Source: CAZGUH01 sp964529005 (GTDB taxonomy: Bacteria; Actinomycetota; Acidimicrobiia; Acidimicrobiales; Ilumatobacteraceae). Taken from it: 64,000 bases of DNA. Where the stretch lies: NCBI GenBank assembly GCA_964529005.1, contig CAZGUH010000019.1, positions 9,015-73,014 on the forward strand. Direction: 5' to 3'. The notes under the pieces were generated by a model, which was not told where the DNA came from, searched no databases, and saw only the letters and a program-made list of their open reading frames with translations. Positions 1 through 7,419 of this stretch are shown here, one piece after another (positions within the stretch are counted from its first letter, which is position 1; every line of letters begins with the position of its first letter). The position numbers were made by a program, and so were the translations under genes.

Positions 1-1100
1 GTCGGGGAGGCGTCGTGATCGCCCGCGCAGTGCTCACGACCCTCCCCGGCCGGCCCGGGCATGTGCTCGTCGACCGTCGACGGCGGTCGCGGGTCGCGCT
101 TGTCGGCGATCAGCGACGCCGCGACCGTCACCGCGAGGATCGCGGCGATGATGCCGAGCGAGAGGAACGTCGGGAAGTGGAAGTCCGCGGACGGCCACTC
201 GAACTGCTCGGCCGTGAACGTCAGCATCATCTTCACGCCGACGAACGCGAGGATCGCACCGAGGCCGTAGTGCAGGTACCGAAGCTTGTCCTGCATGCCG
301 CCGAGCAAGAAGTACAACGCCCGCAGGCCCAAGATCGCGAACGCGTTCGAGCTGAACACGATGAACGGATCGCGCGACACGCCGAAGATCGCCGGCACCG
401 AGTCGACGGCGAACACCACGTCGGTCGTCTCGACCATCACCAGCACGGCGAACAGCGGCGTGGCGAGCCGGCGACCGTTCTCGCGGGTGAACAGCTTCTG
501 ACCGTCGAGCTTGTTCGTCGACGGGACCACCTTGCGGACGGCCCGCAACACGATGCTCTTGTCCGGGTCGACCTCGGTCTCCTCCGAGAACGCCAGCTTG
601 TACGCCGTGTACAGGAGGATGACGCCGAAGAACGCGAGGGTGACGGTGAAGTTCTCGATCAACGCCGAGCCGGCGAAGATGAACACGGCGCGCAGCACCA
701 GGGCGCCGAAGATGCCCCAGAACAGCACCCGGAACTGGTACGCCTTCGGCACGGCGAAGTACGTGAAGATCACCGCCCACACGAACACGTTGTCGACCGA
801 CAGGCTCTTTTCCAGCAGGAAGCCGGAGATGTACTCCCCTGCCGCCTTGCCGCCGTGCTCCGACCCGCCGATCGCGTAGATCACGCCTGTGAACGCGAGA
901 CCGATGCTGATCCACACCGACGACTCGATCGCCGCTTCCTTGAACCTGATCTCGTGCGGCTTGCGGTGCACGAGCAGCAGGTCGACGATCAGCAACGCGG
1001 CGATGAACGCGACGAGCGCACCCCACTGCCACACGTGGATCTCGAGATCGACGAAGTTGCCGCCTGATTCGGCGGCGAACATCGAGAGGGCAGCAGGCAT
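1..1100 (-). CDS. TerC/Alx-family membrane protein (3' end outside window)
   Basis: Integral membrane protein of the TerC/Alx family; members such as Alx and MeeF-type proteins are linked to Mn2+ export and some to tellurite resistance. The ATG is at 1098-1100 and the frame stays open to the left edge, so about 366 residues are visible and the C-terminus is missing. Some eight to nine hydrophobic helices can be read. The family signatures are EKSLSVDNVFVW near residue 100 and AVDSVPAIFG near 231-240, whose acidic residues probably bind metal. The tail after residue 335 is hydrophilic and His/Asp-rich. A yybP-ykoY riboswitch immediately upstream supports a manganese role rather than tellurite. 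The substrate is inferred from that leader, not shown by the protein itself. Confidence 0.9.
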   Translation of the reverse strand, partial: MPAALSMFAAESGGNFVDLEIHVWQWGALVAFIAALLIVDLLLVHRKPHEIRFKEAAIESSVWISIGLAFTGVIYAIGGSEHGGKAAGEYISGFLLEKSLSVDNVFVWAVIFTYFAVPKAYQFRVLFWGIFGALVLRAVFIFAGSALIENFTVTLAFFGVILLYTAYKLAFSEETEVDPDKSIVLRAVRKVVPSTNKLDGQKLFTRENGRRLATPLFAVLVMVETTDVVFAVDSVPAIFGVSRDPFIVFSSNAFAILGLRALYFLLGGMQDKLRYLHYGLGAILAFVGVKMMLTFTAEQFEWPSADFHFPTFLSLGIIAAILAVTVAASLIADKRDPRPPSTVDEHMPGPAGEGREHCAGDHDASP

Positions 1101-1138
1101 CGTGGGGTCTCCGGCGCGTCGAATGGGTCGATCAGTTG

Positions 1139-1232
1139 CCGGAAGTCTCTCCGCCCTCCATGGAGGACCAACCGCCCCGGGCCGCCGGGGCGACCGTGCT
1201 GACGTTGCGGCTGCGAGGGATACTCCCTACCG
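1139..1232 (-). promoter_or_regulatory. yybP-ykoY (Mn2+) riboswitch upstream of the TerC gene
   Basis: On the minus strand the leader carries the conserved segments of this class in order: GGTAGGGAGTATCCC at the 5' side, the internal-loop element CGTCAGCACG, a GC-rich P3-like hairpin (CCCCGGCGGCCCGGGG), a second hairpin TCCTCCATGGAGGG, and the 3' element GGAGAGACTTCC. The family is known to bind Mn2+ and to switch on metal exporters. The start codon lies about 40 nt downstream, with GGAG as a likely ribosome site. The call comes from motif matching by eye; the fold was not computed. Confidence 0.82.
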
Positions 1233-1241
1233 GTTCGCAGC

Positions 1242-1247
1242 AGTGTA
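1242..1247 (-). promoter_or_regulatory. candidate -10 box for the riboswitch-TerC transcript
   Basis: TACACT on the minus strand ends about ten bases before the first conserved riboswitch segment, as expected if transcription begins at its 5' edge. No convincing -35 box was found. Confidence 0.45.
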
Positions 1248-1282
1248 GGCGCCCGGATCGCCTGCGCGTGACCTCCGGACGA

Positions 1283-2239
1283 TCAGCGATACGCGGCGAG
1301 GTCGCCGGCGCGTCCTGCCTCCTCGTCCTCGGTGTAGCGCCAGACGTCGGGCTGATCGCCGTCCACGTCGGTGAAGCCGTACTCCCGCGCCAGCTGCCCC
1401 GAGCTGACCGACGACTGGTTCCACCGGGCCCGATCCGGGTCGGAGGCTACGGCGACCACCGCGCGGCCGACGTAGCGCGGCGTCTCCGAGAGGGCGAAGC
1501 TCGCCAGGGCGACGGGCTTGCCCGCTTCCGCACGCGCCGGATCGAGCGCGTCGCGCCACGTCTCCTCGGTGACCTGGTAGTTGTCGAGCATCATCTCGGA
1601 GCGCAGCCAGCCGGGCGAGATCGCCATCGCCGTGGCGCCGCGCGGCGCCAACTCGTGGCCCTGCGAGAACGCCAGCCGGTTCACGGCCACCTTCGCCAGG
1701 TCGTAGAAGGCGCAGAGCCGGTAGCGCGTCGCGTTGTAGTCGGTGGTGCCGTCGGTGACCTCGACGACCAACCCGCCGGGGCGCTCGACCATCAACGGCA
1801 GCAGGTGATGCGACGTGACGAGGTGCGTCTCGATCGCCAGGCGCAGCATCCGCAGGCCGTTGTCGAGATCGTGCTCCCACACCGGGACGTACCACTGCTT
1901 GAGCAGCTCGCCGCCCCAGATGTCGTTGACCAGCACGTCGAGGCGGGCGTGGTCGCGCCGGATCTGACCGGCGAGCGCGGCGACCTGCGCCGGATCGAGA
2001 TGATCGACCACGGCGGCGATGCCCACACCGCCGAGCTCGGTGACCAGTGCCGCGGTCTCGTAGATCGTCTCCGGCCGGTCGTACTCGTGCGCCCGGGCGC
2101 CGGTGCTGCGGCCGGTGCAGATGACGGTCGCGCCGGCCTCGCCGAGCGCGGCGGCGATGCCTCGGCCCGCGCCGCGCGTCGCCCCAGCGACGACCGCCAC
2201 GCGCCCGCGCAACGCATCGGGATCCGGGACCCAGGCCAT
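1283..2239 (-). CDS. SDR-family oxidoreductase
   Basis: A 318-residue short-chain dehydrogenase/reductase, predicted cytosolic and NAD(P)-dependent. The glycine-rich cofactor loop GATRGAGRG is at residues 19-27 and the catalytic YDLAK motif (YxxxK) lies in the 190s, preceded by a Thr/Ser-rich strand (VTDGTTDY). The protein is longer than the classical 250 residues because of a C-terminal extension containing YTEDEE. The substrate cannot be told from sequence. It starts 39 bp from the divergent methyltransferase gene, so the two share a short promoter region, but no functional link is evident. Confidence 0.85.
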   Translation of the reverse strand: MAWVPDPDALRGRVAVVAGATRGAGRGIAAALGEAGATVICTGRSTGARAHEYDRPETIYETAALVTELGGVGIAAVVDHLDPAQVAALAGQIRRDHARLDVLVNDIWGGELLKQWYVPVWEHDLDNGLRMLRLAIETHLVTSHHLLPLMVERPGGLVVEVTDGTTDYNATRYRLCAFYDLAKVAVNRLAFSQGHELAPRGATAMAISPGWLRSEMMLDNYQVTEETWRDALDPARAEAGKPVALASFALSETPRYVGRAVVAVASDPDRARWNQSSVSSGQLAREYGFTDVDGDQPDVWRYTEDEEAGRAGDLAAYR

Positions 2240-2265
2240 CTCGCGATCTTGTCAGGCTCGTCGCC

Positions 2266-2271
2266 TACCGT
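2266..2271 (+). promoter_or_regulatory. candidate -10 box giving a leaderless methyltransferase mRNA
   Basis: TACCGT ends seven bases before the GTG start at 2279, the spacing expected when transcription starts on the start codon. No ribosome binding site is present. Confidence 0.4.
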
Positions 2272-2278
2272 TTGTCCG

Positions 2279-2866
2279 GTGGCCCCACGCGAACGCTTCG
2301 ACGCCGCGTACTACGCACGCTTCTACGGGCGGCGCCCGGTCCACGATCGCCGCCGCATCGCGATGCTGGCCAGCGGCGTCACGTCGCTCGCCGCATGGTG
2401 GGGGATCCCGATCCGCTCGGTCCTCGACGTCGGCGCCGGCAAGGGGTACTGGCGCGATTGGCTCACCGAACACCGGCCGAAGGTGCGCTACCACGGCATC
2501 GACGTCAGCGCGTACGCGTGCCGCCGATACGGCCACGAGCACGCCGACCTGGCGACGTGGAGGCCCCGGCGCCGGTACGACCTGGTCGTGTGCCAGAGCG
2601 TGATCCAGTATCTCGACGACACCGCGGCGCGCCGGGCGATCCGCGTGCTCGGCGACGCCTGTGAGGGGCTGATGATGCTGGAGGCGCCGACCAGCGCGGA
2701 TCGCGAGAACGTGATCGACCCCGACGCCACCGACCTTGACGTGTTCTGGCGCAGCGGCCGCTGGTACCGGACGCACCTCGATCCGCACTTCGTCCAGGTC
2801 GGCACCGGACTCTGGGCGAGCCGCTCGGCGGGCATCCCGTTCTTCGAGCTGGAGCGGTCGCGCTGA
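2279..2866 (+). CDS. class I SAM-dependent methyltransferase
   Basis: A 195-residue Rossmann-fold methyltransferase. The SAM-binding motif I VLDVGAGKGYWRDWL is near residues 50-64, the acidic end of strand 2 is HGIDVSAYA, and motif IV is DLVVCQSVIQYLDD, typical of a small-molecule methyltransferase of Methyltransf_11/25 type. The GTG start at 2279 was chosen because the frame upstream overlaps the divergent SDR gene and a -10 box sits just before it. Its stop TGA is followed after one base by the ATG of the acetyltransferase gene, so the two are probably cotranscribed. The methyl acceptor is unknown. Confidence 0.78.
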   Translation: MAPRERFDAAYYARFYGRRPVHDRRRIAMLASGVTSLAAWWGIPIRSVLDVGAGKGYWRDWLTEHRPKVRYHGIDVSAYACRRYGHEHADLATWRPRRRYDLVVCQSVIQYLDDTAARRAIRVLGDACEGLMMLEAPTSADRENVIDPDATDLDVFWRSGRWYRTHLDPHFVQVGTGLWASRSAGIPFFELERSR

Positions 2867-2867
2867 G

Positions 2868-3686
2868 ATGCCGTCGCCCCGGCCTGAGCGATCGGTCGAG
2901 GCGCTCGTCGACGACCTTCGCCGCCTCGGCGTCGCCGCCGGAGACCTGCTGTGGGTACACGCCTCGTTGCGAGCCGTCGGACCGGTCGCCGGCGGCGCGG
3001 CGGGCGTACTGGAGGCGCTCGACGCCGCCGTCGGGCCGAGCGGCACGCTGTTCATGACGATCGGCGCCCGCGACGACTGGGGATGGGTCAACGATCGGCC
3101 GGAGTCCGAGCGCGCGGCGCTCCTCGCGGACGCCGAGCCGTTCGACGTTCGGCTCACGCCCGCCGACCCGGACGTCGGCGTGCTGGCCGAGGTGTTTCGC
3201 ACCCGCCTGGGCACACTCGTCAACGACAACCCGGAGGGTCGTATGGGCGCCTGTGGACGCCTGGCGCGGCGCCTGATCGACGAAGCCCCGTGGGACCACT
3301 ACTATGGACCCGGTTCACCCGTGGAGCGGTTCGTCCACGAGCGTGGGCGCGTGCTGCGGCTCGGCGCCGATCCCGACACCACGACCGTGATCCACTACGC
3401 CGAGTACCTGGCCCCAGTCCCGAACAAGCGCACGGCCCACCGGCGCCGGCGCGTCCTCGGCCCGCACGGCCCGCAGATCCGCGTCGTGCACTCGCTCGAC
3501 GATTGCGCGGGCATCGTCGATCGACCCGGCGAGGAGGACTACTTCGTCACCATCTTGCGCGCCTATCTCGCCACCGGACGCGCGGCGGTCGGCCGCGTCG
3601 GCGGCGCGGCGAGCGAGCTGATCGACGCGGCCGACCTCGTCGAGTTCGCGGTGGCGTGGATGGCGGAGAACCTGCGCCCGCGGTGA
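2868..3686 (+). CDS. AAC(3)-family aminoglycoside N-acetyltransferase-like protein
   Basis: A 272-residue member of the Antibiotic_NAT (AAC(3)) family, which transfers acetyl from acetyl-CoA to an amino group. Family landmarks are LLWVHASLRAVG near residues 27-38, the acceptor-side segment YYGPGSPVERF near 145 and RLGADPDTTTVIHYAEYLA near 163-181, which holds the conserved His and Glu. Length matches the family (about 260-290). Many chromosomal members do not confer resistance, so the natural substrate is uncertain. The ATG begins one base after the preceding stop, suggesting translational coupling with the methyltransferase. Confidence 0.85.
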   Translation: MPSPRPERSVEALVDDLRRLGVAAGDLLWVHASLRAVGPVAGGAAGVLEALDAAVGPSGTLFMTIGARDDWGWVNDRPESERAALLADAEPFDVRLTPADPDVGVLAEVFRTRLGTLVNDNPEGRMGACGRLARRLIDEAPWDHYYGPGSPVERFVHERGRVLRLGADPDTTTVIHYAEYLAPVPNKRTAHRRRRVLGPHGPQIRVVHSLDDCAGIVDRPGEEDYFVTILRAYLATGRAAVGRVGGAASELIDAADLVEFAVAWMAENLRPR

Positions 3687-3692
3687 GCGCGC

Positions 3693-4916
3693 CTACGTCG
3701 ACATCGCGTCGCGCCGGCGCTCCAGGAAGCGACGCTCGGCCATGTTGGCCGCCAACGACGCGGCGCGCGCGTAGGCGGCCGCGGCGTCGTCGCAACGGCC
3801 GAGCCGAGCGAGCAGATCGGCGCGGCTGGCATGGAAGAGGTGGTACTCGTCGAGCGGTAGATCGGCGAGCAGCGCGAGCGCGCGGTCCGGCCCGTCGATC
3901 TCGCCGATCGCGACCGCACGGTTGAGCGCCACGATCGGCGTCGGCGCCATCGCCATCAGCTGGTCGTAGAGCTGCACGATCTGCCGCCAATCGGTGGCGG
4001 AGGCCGTCGGAGCGTCGGCGTGCACCGCGTTGATCGCCGCCTGGATCTGGTACGGGCCCGGCTGATTGCGCCGCAGGCAGGCACGCACCAGCGCATGGCC
4101 TTCGGCGATCAGCGTCCGGTCCCACAGCGCGCGGTCTTGGTCGCGCAGCAGCACGACGTCCCCGGCGGCGTCGGTGCGCGCGGCTCGCCGAGCCTCGGTC
4201 AGCAGCACGAGCGCGAGCAGCCCGACCGCTTCGGGCTCGTCGGGCATCAGCTCGACGAGGACGCGGGCGAGGCGGATCGCCTCGGCGCACAGCTCCGCGC
4301 GCACGAGGTCGTCGCCGGACGTCGCCGCATATCCCTCGTTGAAGATCAGGTAGACGACCGCCAGCACGGATCGCACGCGATCGGGCAGTTCGGCCTCACT
4401 CGGCACCCGGTACGGGATGCGCGCGTCGCGGATCTTGCCCTTGGCCCGCACGAGCCGCTGCGCCATCGTGGCCTCCGGCACGAGGAACGCGCGGGCGATC
4501 TCCTGGGTCTGGAGCCCTCCGAGCAGGCGCAGCGTGAGCGCGACGTGGGCGTTGGTCGCCAACGCGGGGTGGCAGCAGGTGAAGATCAGCCGCAGGCGAT
4601 CGTCGGTCACCGGACCCACCGCCGCGGGGGACGCGTCGCGCTCGTGCAAGAGCGCCGCGTGGGCATGACGGTCATGGCGGGATGCCTCGCGACGGAGCCG
4701 GTCGATCGCCCTGTTGCGGGCCGTGGTCGTGATCCACGCTCCCGGGTTCGGCGGCACGCCCGTCATCGGCCACTTCTCGGTGGCGGTGACGAACGCGTCC
4801 TGGACCGCCTCTTCGGCGACGTCGACGCTGCCGAAGAGGCGGATCAGGGTGGCGACCACACGGCCGGATTCGGCGCGGAAGATGCGCGCCAGTTCGGCCG
4901 GCTCCAGCTGGGCCAC
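3693..4916 (-). CDS. ECF42-type RNA polymerase sigma factor with C-terminal TPR-like extension
   Basis: A 407-residue ECF sigma factor. Region 2 is in the first 80 residues (FGSVDVAEEAVQDAFVTATE and WITTTARNRAIDRLRR), and region 4 follows near 130-185 with the helix-turn-helix GLQTQEIARAFLVPEATMAQ. The last 200 residues are helical and TPR-like (DUF6596 type), the hallmark of ECF42, a group that normally sits beside YCII/DGPF proteins, as here. No anti-sigma gene is adjacent, as expected because the extension is thought to regulate the factor. The GTG start at 4916 lies nine bases after the stop of the YCII gene, so the pair is coupled. Targets probably include its own operon. Confidence 0.9.
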   Translation of the reverse strand: MAQLEPAELARIFRAESGRVVATLIRLFGSVDVAEEAVQDAFVTATEKWPMTGVPPNPGAWITTTARNRAIDRLRREASRHDRHAHAALLHERDASPAAVGPVTDDRLRLIFTCCHPALATNAHVALTLRLLGGLQTQEIARAFLVPEATMAQRLVRAKGKIRDARIPYRVPSEAELPDRVRSVLAVVYLIFNEGYAATSGDDLVRAELCAEAIRLARVLVELMPDEPEAVGLLALVLLTEARRAARTDAAGDVVLLRDQDRALWDRTLIAEGHALVRACLRRNQPGPYQIQAAINAVHADAPTASATDWRQIVQLYDQLMAMAPTPIVALNRAVAIGEIDGPDRALALLADLPLDEYHLFHASRADLLARLGRCDDAAAAYARAASLAANMAERRFLERRRDAMST

Positions 4917-4924
4917 GACCGTCG

Positions 4925-5275
4925 TCAGGCCTCGTCCTGGAACGGACGCACCTCGACCGGGCCCTGGCACGCGGCCGAGGCCTTCGCTGCCCAGCCGAGC
5001 GCGGCGTCGAGGTCGGGGGCGTTGATGATCCAGAACCCGCCGAGGTGCTCCTTGCTCTCCACGAACGGCCCGTCGGTGGTGACCACCGAGCCGCCGGTGG
5101 CGTGCACGACCGTGGCCGTGCTCGGCGGGTTGAGCCCGCCCCCGAACACCCATGCGCCTGCGGCCTGCATCTCCTTGTTCACCGCGTCGACGTCGGCGTA
5201 CATCCGCTGCATCACGTCGGCGGGGGGCATCGGCTCATCGTCGACACCGTGCACCGACAACATGTACTGGGCCAT
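4925..5275 (-). CDS. YCII-related (DGPF) domain protein
   Basis: A 116-residue YCII/YciI-like ferredoxin-fold protein (MAQYMLSVHG at the start, then DGPF followed by VESKEHLGGFWIINA). The motif DGPF gives the subgroup its name. These proteins are regular partners of ECF42 sigma factors and are candidate enzymes or ligand sensors, but their chemistry is not established. The ATG at 5273-5275 is preceded by an AAGGAG ribosome site. It is the first gene of a two-gene operon with the sigma factor. Confidence 0.88.
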   Translation of the reverse strand: MAQYMLSVHGVDDEPMPPADVMQRMYADVDAVNKEMQAAGAWVFGGGLNPPSTATVVHATGGSVVTTDGPFVESKEHLGGFWIINAPDLDAALGWAAKASAACQGPVEVRPFQDEA

Positions 5276-5329
5276 CTCTGACTCCTTCCGTTGGGGACCG
5301 GCGCCGTGCCGTCCCGACACCCTGACAAC

Positions 5330-5353
5330 GATCGGGCCCCACCGCGATCGACA
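5330..5353 (-). promoter_or_regulatory. candidate ECF-type promoter of the YCII-sigma operon
   Basis: The minus strand reads TGTCGA (5353-5348) followed after 17 bases by CGTT. TGTCGA is what I recall as the conserved -35 element of ECF42 promoters upstream of DGPF genes, which would make the operon autoregulated. The -10 assignment is weak. Confidence 0.35.
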
Positions 5354-5384
5354 TCGTCGGCGAAACTTTCCCGGTTTTCTTTTT

Positions 5385-5978
5385 TCAGCTCGGCGCCCAC
5401 TCGGGGTCGCGGCCCGCCATGCCGACGACGCGATCGAGCAGCGGGGCGTCGCCCGGCACGGGCACGACCGGGCCGAACATGCCCGCACGCTGGTCCTCGG
5501 CGCCAGGGACCGAGAACGGGGCGACGAATCGCTCGACCGTGTCGAGCACCTCGGGCGTCACCGTGTACTGACGGCCGGTCGCGCGGGCGAGATCCCACCC
5601 GTGGATGACGACCTCGTCGAGCGCGACGAGGCCACACACATCGCCCGGAAGGTCGATGCCGCCCGCCTGGGTCATGCCAGTCCATGCGTCGGGATCGCGC
5701 CACGCATCCGCGAGGCGCTGGAGATCGCGGGGGATGCGCTCGCGCCAGTCCGCCGGCAAGCGGCTGGCGTCGCCGGACGGGGCGCCGGTCACGCCTGGAG
5801 CGTCGAACGACTTCTCCGCCGCGGCGGTGAACGCGAGCGTCAACCCGCCGATGTGCTCGACGAGATCCCCCACGCTGTACGCAGGACAGGGGGTCGGAGC
5901 GCCGAGCAGCTCGTCCGGAACACCCCGGACCAGCTCGGCCAGCGTCCGCGTGGCCGGCTCGATGTCGATGACGGGCAT
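5385..5978 (-). CDS. TIGR03086-family (DinB-like, mycothiol-dependent type) protein
   Basis: A 197-residue four-helix DinB/maleylpyruvate-isomerase-fold protein of the actinobacterial TIGR03086 family. Visible landmarks are PTPCPAYSVGDLVEHIGG (28-45), where the His is a likely metal ligand, and VALDEVVIHGWDLARATG (117-134), which supplies the other His. Relatives use mycothiol as cofactor or bind a divalent metal; the reaction is unknown. The ATG has a strong AGGAGG eight bases upstream. The gene stands alone between the YCII operon and a methyltransferase. Confidence 0.83.
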   Translation of the reverse strand: MPVIDIEPATRTLAELVRGVPDELLGAPTPCPAYSVGDLVEHIGGLTLAFTAAAEKSFDAPGVTGAPSGDASRLPADWRERIPRDLQRLADAWRDPDAWTGMTQAGGIDLPGDVCGLVALDEVVIHGWDLARATGRQYTVTPEVLDTVERFVAPFSVPGAEDQRAGMFGPVVPVPGDAPLLDRVVGMAGRDPEWAPS

Positions 5979-5996
5979 GAGGCACCTCCTGGAGGA

Positions 5997-6018
5997 AGCC
6001 GGCCGAGGAGAGCCGGCT
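5997..6018 (-). terminator. hairpin between methyltransferase and TIGR03086 genes
   Basis: A 7-bp inverted repeat (AGCCGGC/GCCGGCT) with an 8-nt loop lies downstream of the leftward methyltransferase gene. No T-run follows, so a terminator role is tentative. Confidence 0.3.
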
Positions 6019-6090
6019 GGGAAGCCGAAGCGTGGTGAGGCAGACGCACCATCGCGCCGCGATTCATCGGTGGCCGTGCGTCAGCGTGTC

Positions 6091-6840
6091 TCAGCGGTCG
6101 CGATGGCCGACGAACAGCTCGCGCGGGGTGCGATCCTCGGACGTCACCTCGGGCACGGCGGTGGCACGGAAGCCCGCCTCGACCAGGAGGCGCAGCCAGT
6201 CGTCGCGGCCGTACAAGCCGGTTCGATGCGTCTCGTGCACCGAGCGCACGCTGCCGTCGGCGCCGCGCAGAAGGAACGCGTACTCGGTTTCGATCCACGT
6301 GTCGGTGGGGTCGGGGTCGTGGGTCCAGGCCAAGAAGCGCACCGCCCGGCCGTCGGCGCCGTCGGCGCCATCGACCGACGACGACGGTTCGAACCGCTCG
6401 CGGGTCTCGTCCGGGACGAACACGGCGACGCCTCCGGGGCGGCAGTGCACGAACGCCGTCTCGATCGCACGGCGAAGATCGGCCTCGGTCGTCATGTAGT
6501 CGATCGCGTCGTGCACGAAGACGGCGTCGAACGTGCGTCCGAGGCGCACGTCGCGCATGTCTCCCTGCACGTGGCGGCAGCCGGGGTTCAACCGGCGTGA
6601 CACCGCGAGCATCTCGGCAGAGATGTCGACCAGCGTCATCGCGAACGGCGGCGCCATGTGCACGGCGTTGTGCCCGCCGCCGCTGCCCAGCTCGAGCACC
6701 TCCTCCACCCCGATCGCGGCCGTGCGTAGCACCGACGCGCAGAACGCCGCCTCCTCGGCGTAATCGGCCGGCGGCGAGATCAGCGGCCACCAGTCGGCGA
6801 GCTCGCCGTAGAACCGGTACCCCGCGCCCGGCTCATCCAT
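6091..6840 (-). CDS. class I SAM-dependent methyltransferase
   Basis: A 249-residue SAM-binding protein. Motif I reads VLELGSGGGHNAVH near residues 48-61, motif II TLVDISAEML near 69-78, and motif IV is DAVFVHDAIDYM near 106-117. The N-terminal YRFYGELADWWPLISPPADY is typical of small-molecule methyltransferases that meet a Tyr/Trp-rich acceptor. The acceptor is not identifiable. It follows the DUF2277 gene by ten bases in the same direction and has no ribosome site of its own, which suggests a shared transcript. Confidence 0.82.
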   Translation of the reverse strand: MDEPGAGYRFYGELADWWPLISPPADYAEEAAFCASVLRTAAIGVEEVLELGSGGGHNAVHMAPPFAMTLVDISAEMLAVSRRLNPGCRHVQGDMRDVRLGRTFDAVFVHDAIDYMTTEADLRRAIETAFVHCRPGGVAVFVPDETRERFEPSSSVDGADGADGRAVRFLAWTHDPDPTDTWIETEYAFLLRGADGSVRSVHETHRTGLYGRDDWLRLLVEAGFRATAVPEVTSEDRTPRELFVGHRDR

Positions 6841-6850
6841 GGTCGTGGGG

Positions 6851-7105
6851 TCAACGGGCCGCCGCGGCGCGCCGCCGCAGCGGCGGCAGCGTCGGCGGCG
6901 GCTGCTTGCGTGGGGGCAGATCGGCGAGCAGCTGCGTGCTCGCCTCGGTGATCGCGCGGACCGCGCGCTCCACGGCCGGCGCAGTCAGCGCCGACACCGT
7001 CTGCACGCCGCTGATCTTGCGCACGAACTGGAGCGCCGCGGCCTCGATCTCGTCGGGGGTGGCGCTCGGCTCGAGCCCGCGCAAGGTGGTGATGTTGCGG
7101 CACAT
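6851..7105 (-). CDS. DUF2277 family protein
   Basis: An 84-residue protein beginning MCRNITTLRGLEPSATPDE, the signature of DUF2277, a small family common in Actinobacteria and Proteobacteria. Much of the length is an alpha-helical core (AAALQFVRKISGVQ); the last 20 residues are Pro/Arg-rich and variable. Function is unknown. The ATG at 7105 lies six bases behind a TACCCT box, indicating a leaderless message. The methyltransferase gene follows in the same direction. Confidence 0.85.
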   Translation of the reverse strand: MCRNITTLRGLEPSATPDEIEAAALQFVRKISGVQTVSALTAPAVERAVRAITEASTQLLADLPPRKQPPPTLPPLRRRAAAAR

Positions 7106-7111
7106 GCGACC

Positions 7112-7117
7112 AGGGTA
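7112..7117 (-). promoter_or_regulatory. -10 box of a leaderless DUF2277 transcript
   Basis: TACCCT on the minus strand ends six bases before the ATG at 7105, and it sits just downstream of a strong terminator hairpin, so it marks a new transcription unit. Confidence 0.5.
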
Positions 7118-7130
7118 GGCCCGCTCGCGA

Positions 7131-7161
7131 GAGACGGGTGCGCCGCTGGCGCACCCGTCTC
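7131..7161 (-). terminator. 14-bp perfect stem terminator hairpin
   Basis: GAGACGGGTGCGCC (7131-7144) pairs perfectly with 7148-7161 across a 3-nt loop. It lies between the leftward nfuA-like gene and the DUF2277 promoter and most likely ends the former transcript. No T-tract follows. Confidence 0.6.
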
Positions 7162-7274
7162 GTCGTGTCGATGCTGGAAAAGATCCGGCGTGCGTTTGGT
7201 GTGCCCGAGGGACCAGGTCGGGCCGCACGACGGCGGTGGTTGGCGGGGATTCGCCCAGCGGTCCAGCGGGCCGA

Positions 7275-7364
7275 CTAGCGGCCAGCCACCTCCAGGGTCC
7301 CAAAGTTCTCAGAATTCAGCTGGACCACCTCCTTTCTCTGGTACCGACGATTCAACCACGCCAT
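7275..7364 (-). CDS. possible 29-residue micro-ORF carrying a full-length anti-SD complement
   Basis: Leftward of the NfuA-like gene lies a 29-codon frame from ATG 7364 to TAG 7275. Its centre is AGAAAGGAGGTGGTCC (7322-7337), an almost perfect complement to the 3' end of 16S rRNA, so either this is an unusually strong ribosome site for a still shorter peptide beginning near CTG 7319 (about 14 residues), or an RNA element that binds ribosomes. Translated, the frame includes RRYQRKEVVQLNSENFG. I do not recognise the peptide. The 7106-7419 gap otherwise holds only the terminator hairpin. Confidence 0.3.
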   Translation of the reverse strand: MAWLNRRYQRKEVVQLNSENFGTLEVAGR

Positions 7365-7419
7365 GCCGTCGGCCGCACCGCCTTTTTCAGGGCGGGCGGT
7401 GGAGGTCGCCGAGCCCTGC

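Noticed and set aside
15..1067. Long Arg/His-rich frames on the plus strand and in a second minus frame at the left edge
   Set aside because: They are shadows of the TerC-family gene, whose translation gives clear membrane helices and family motifs.
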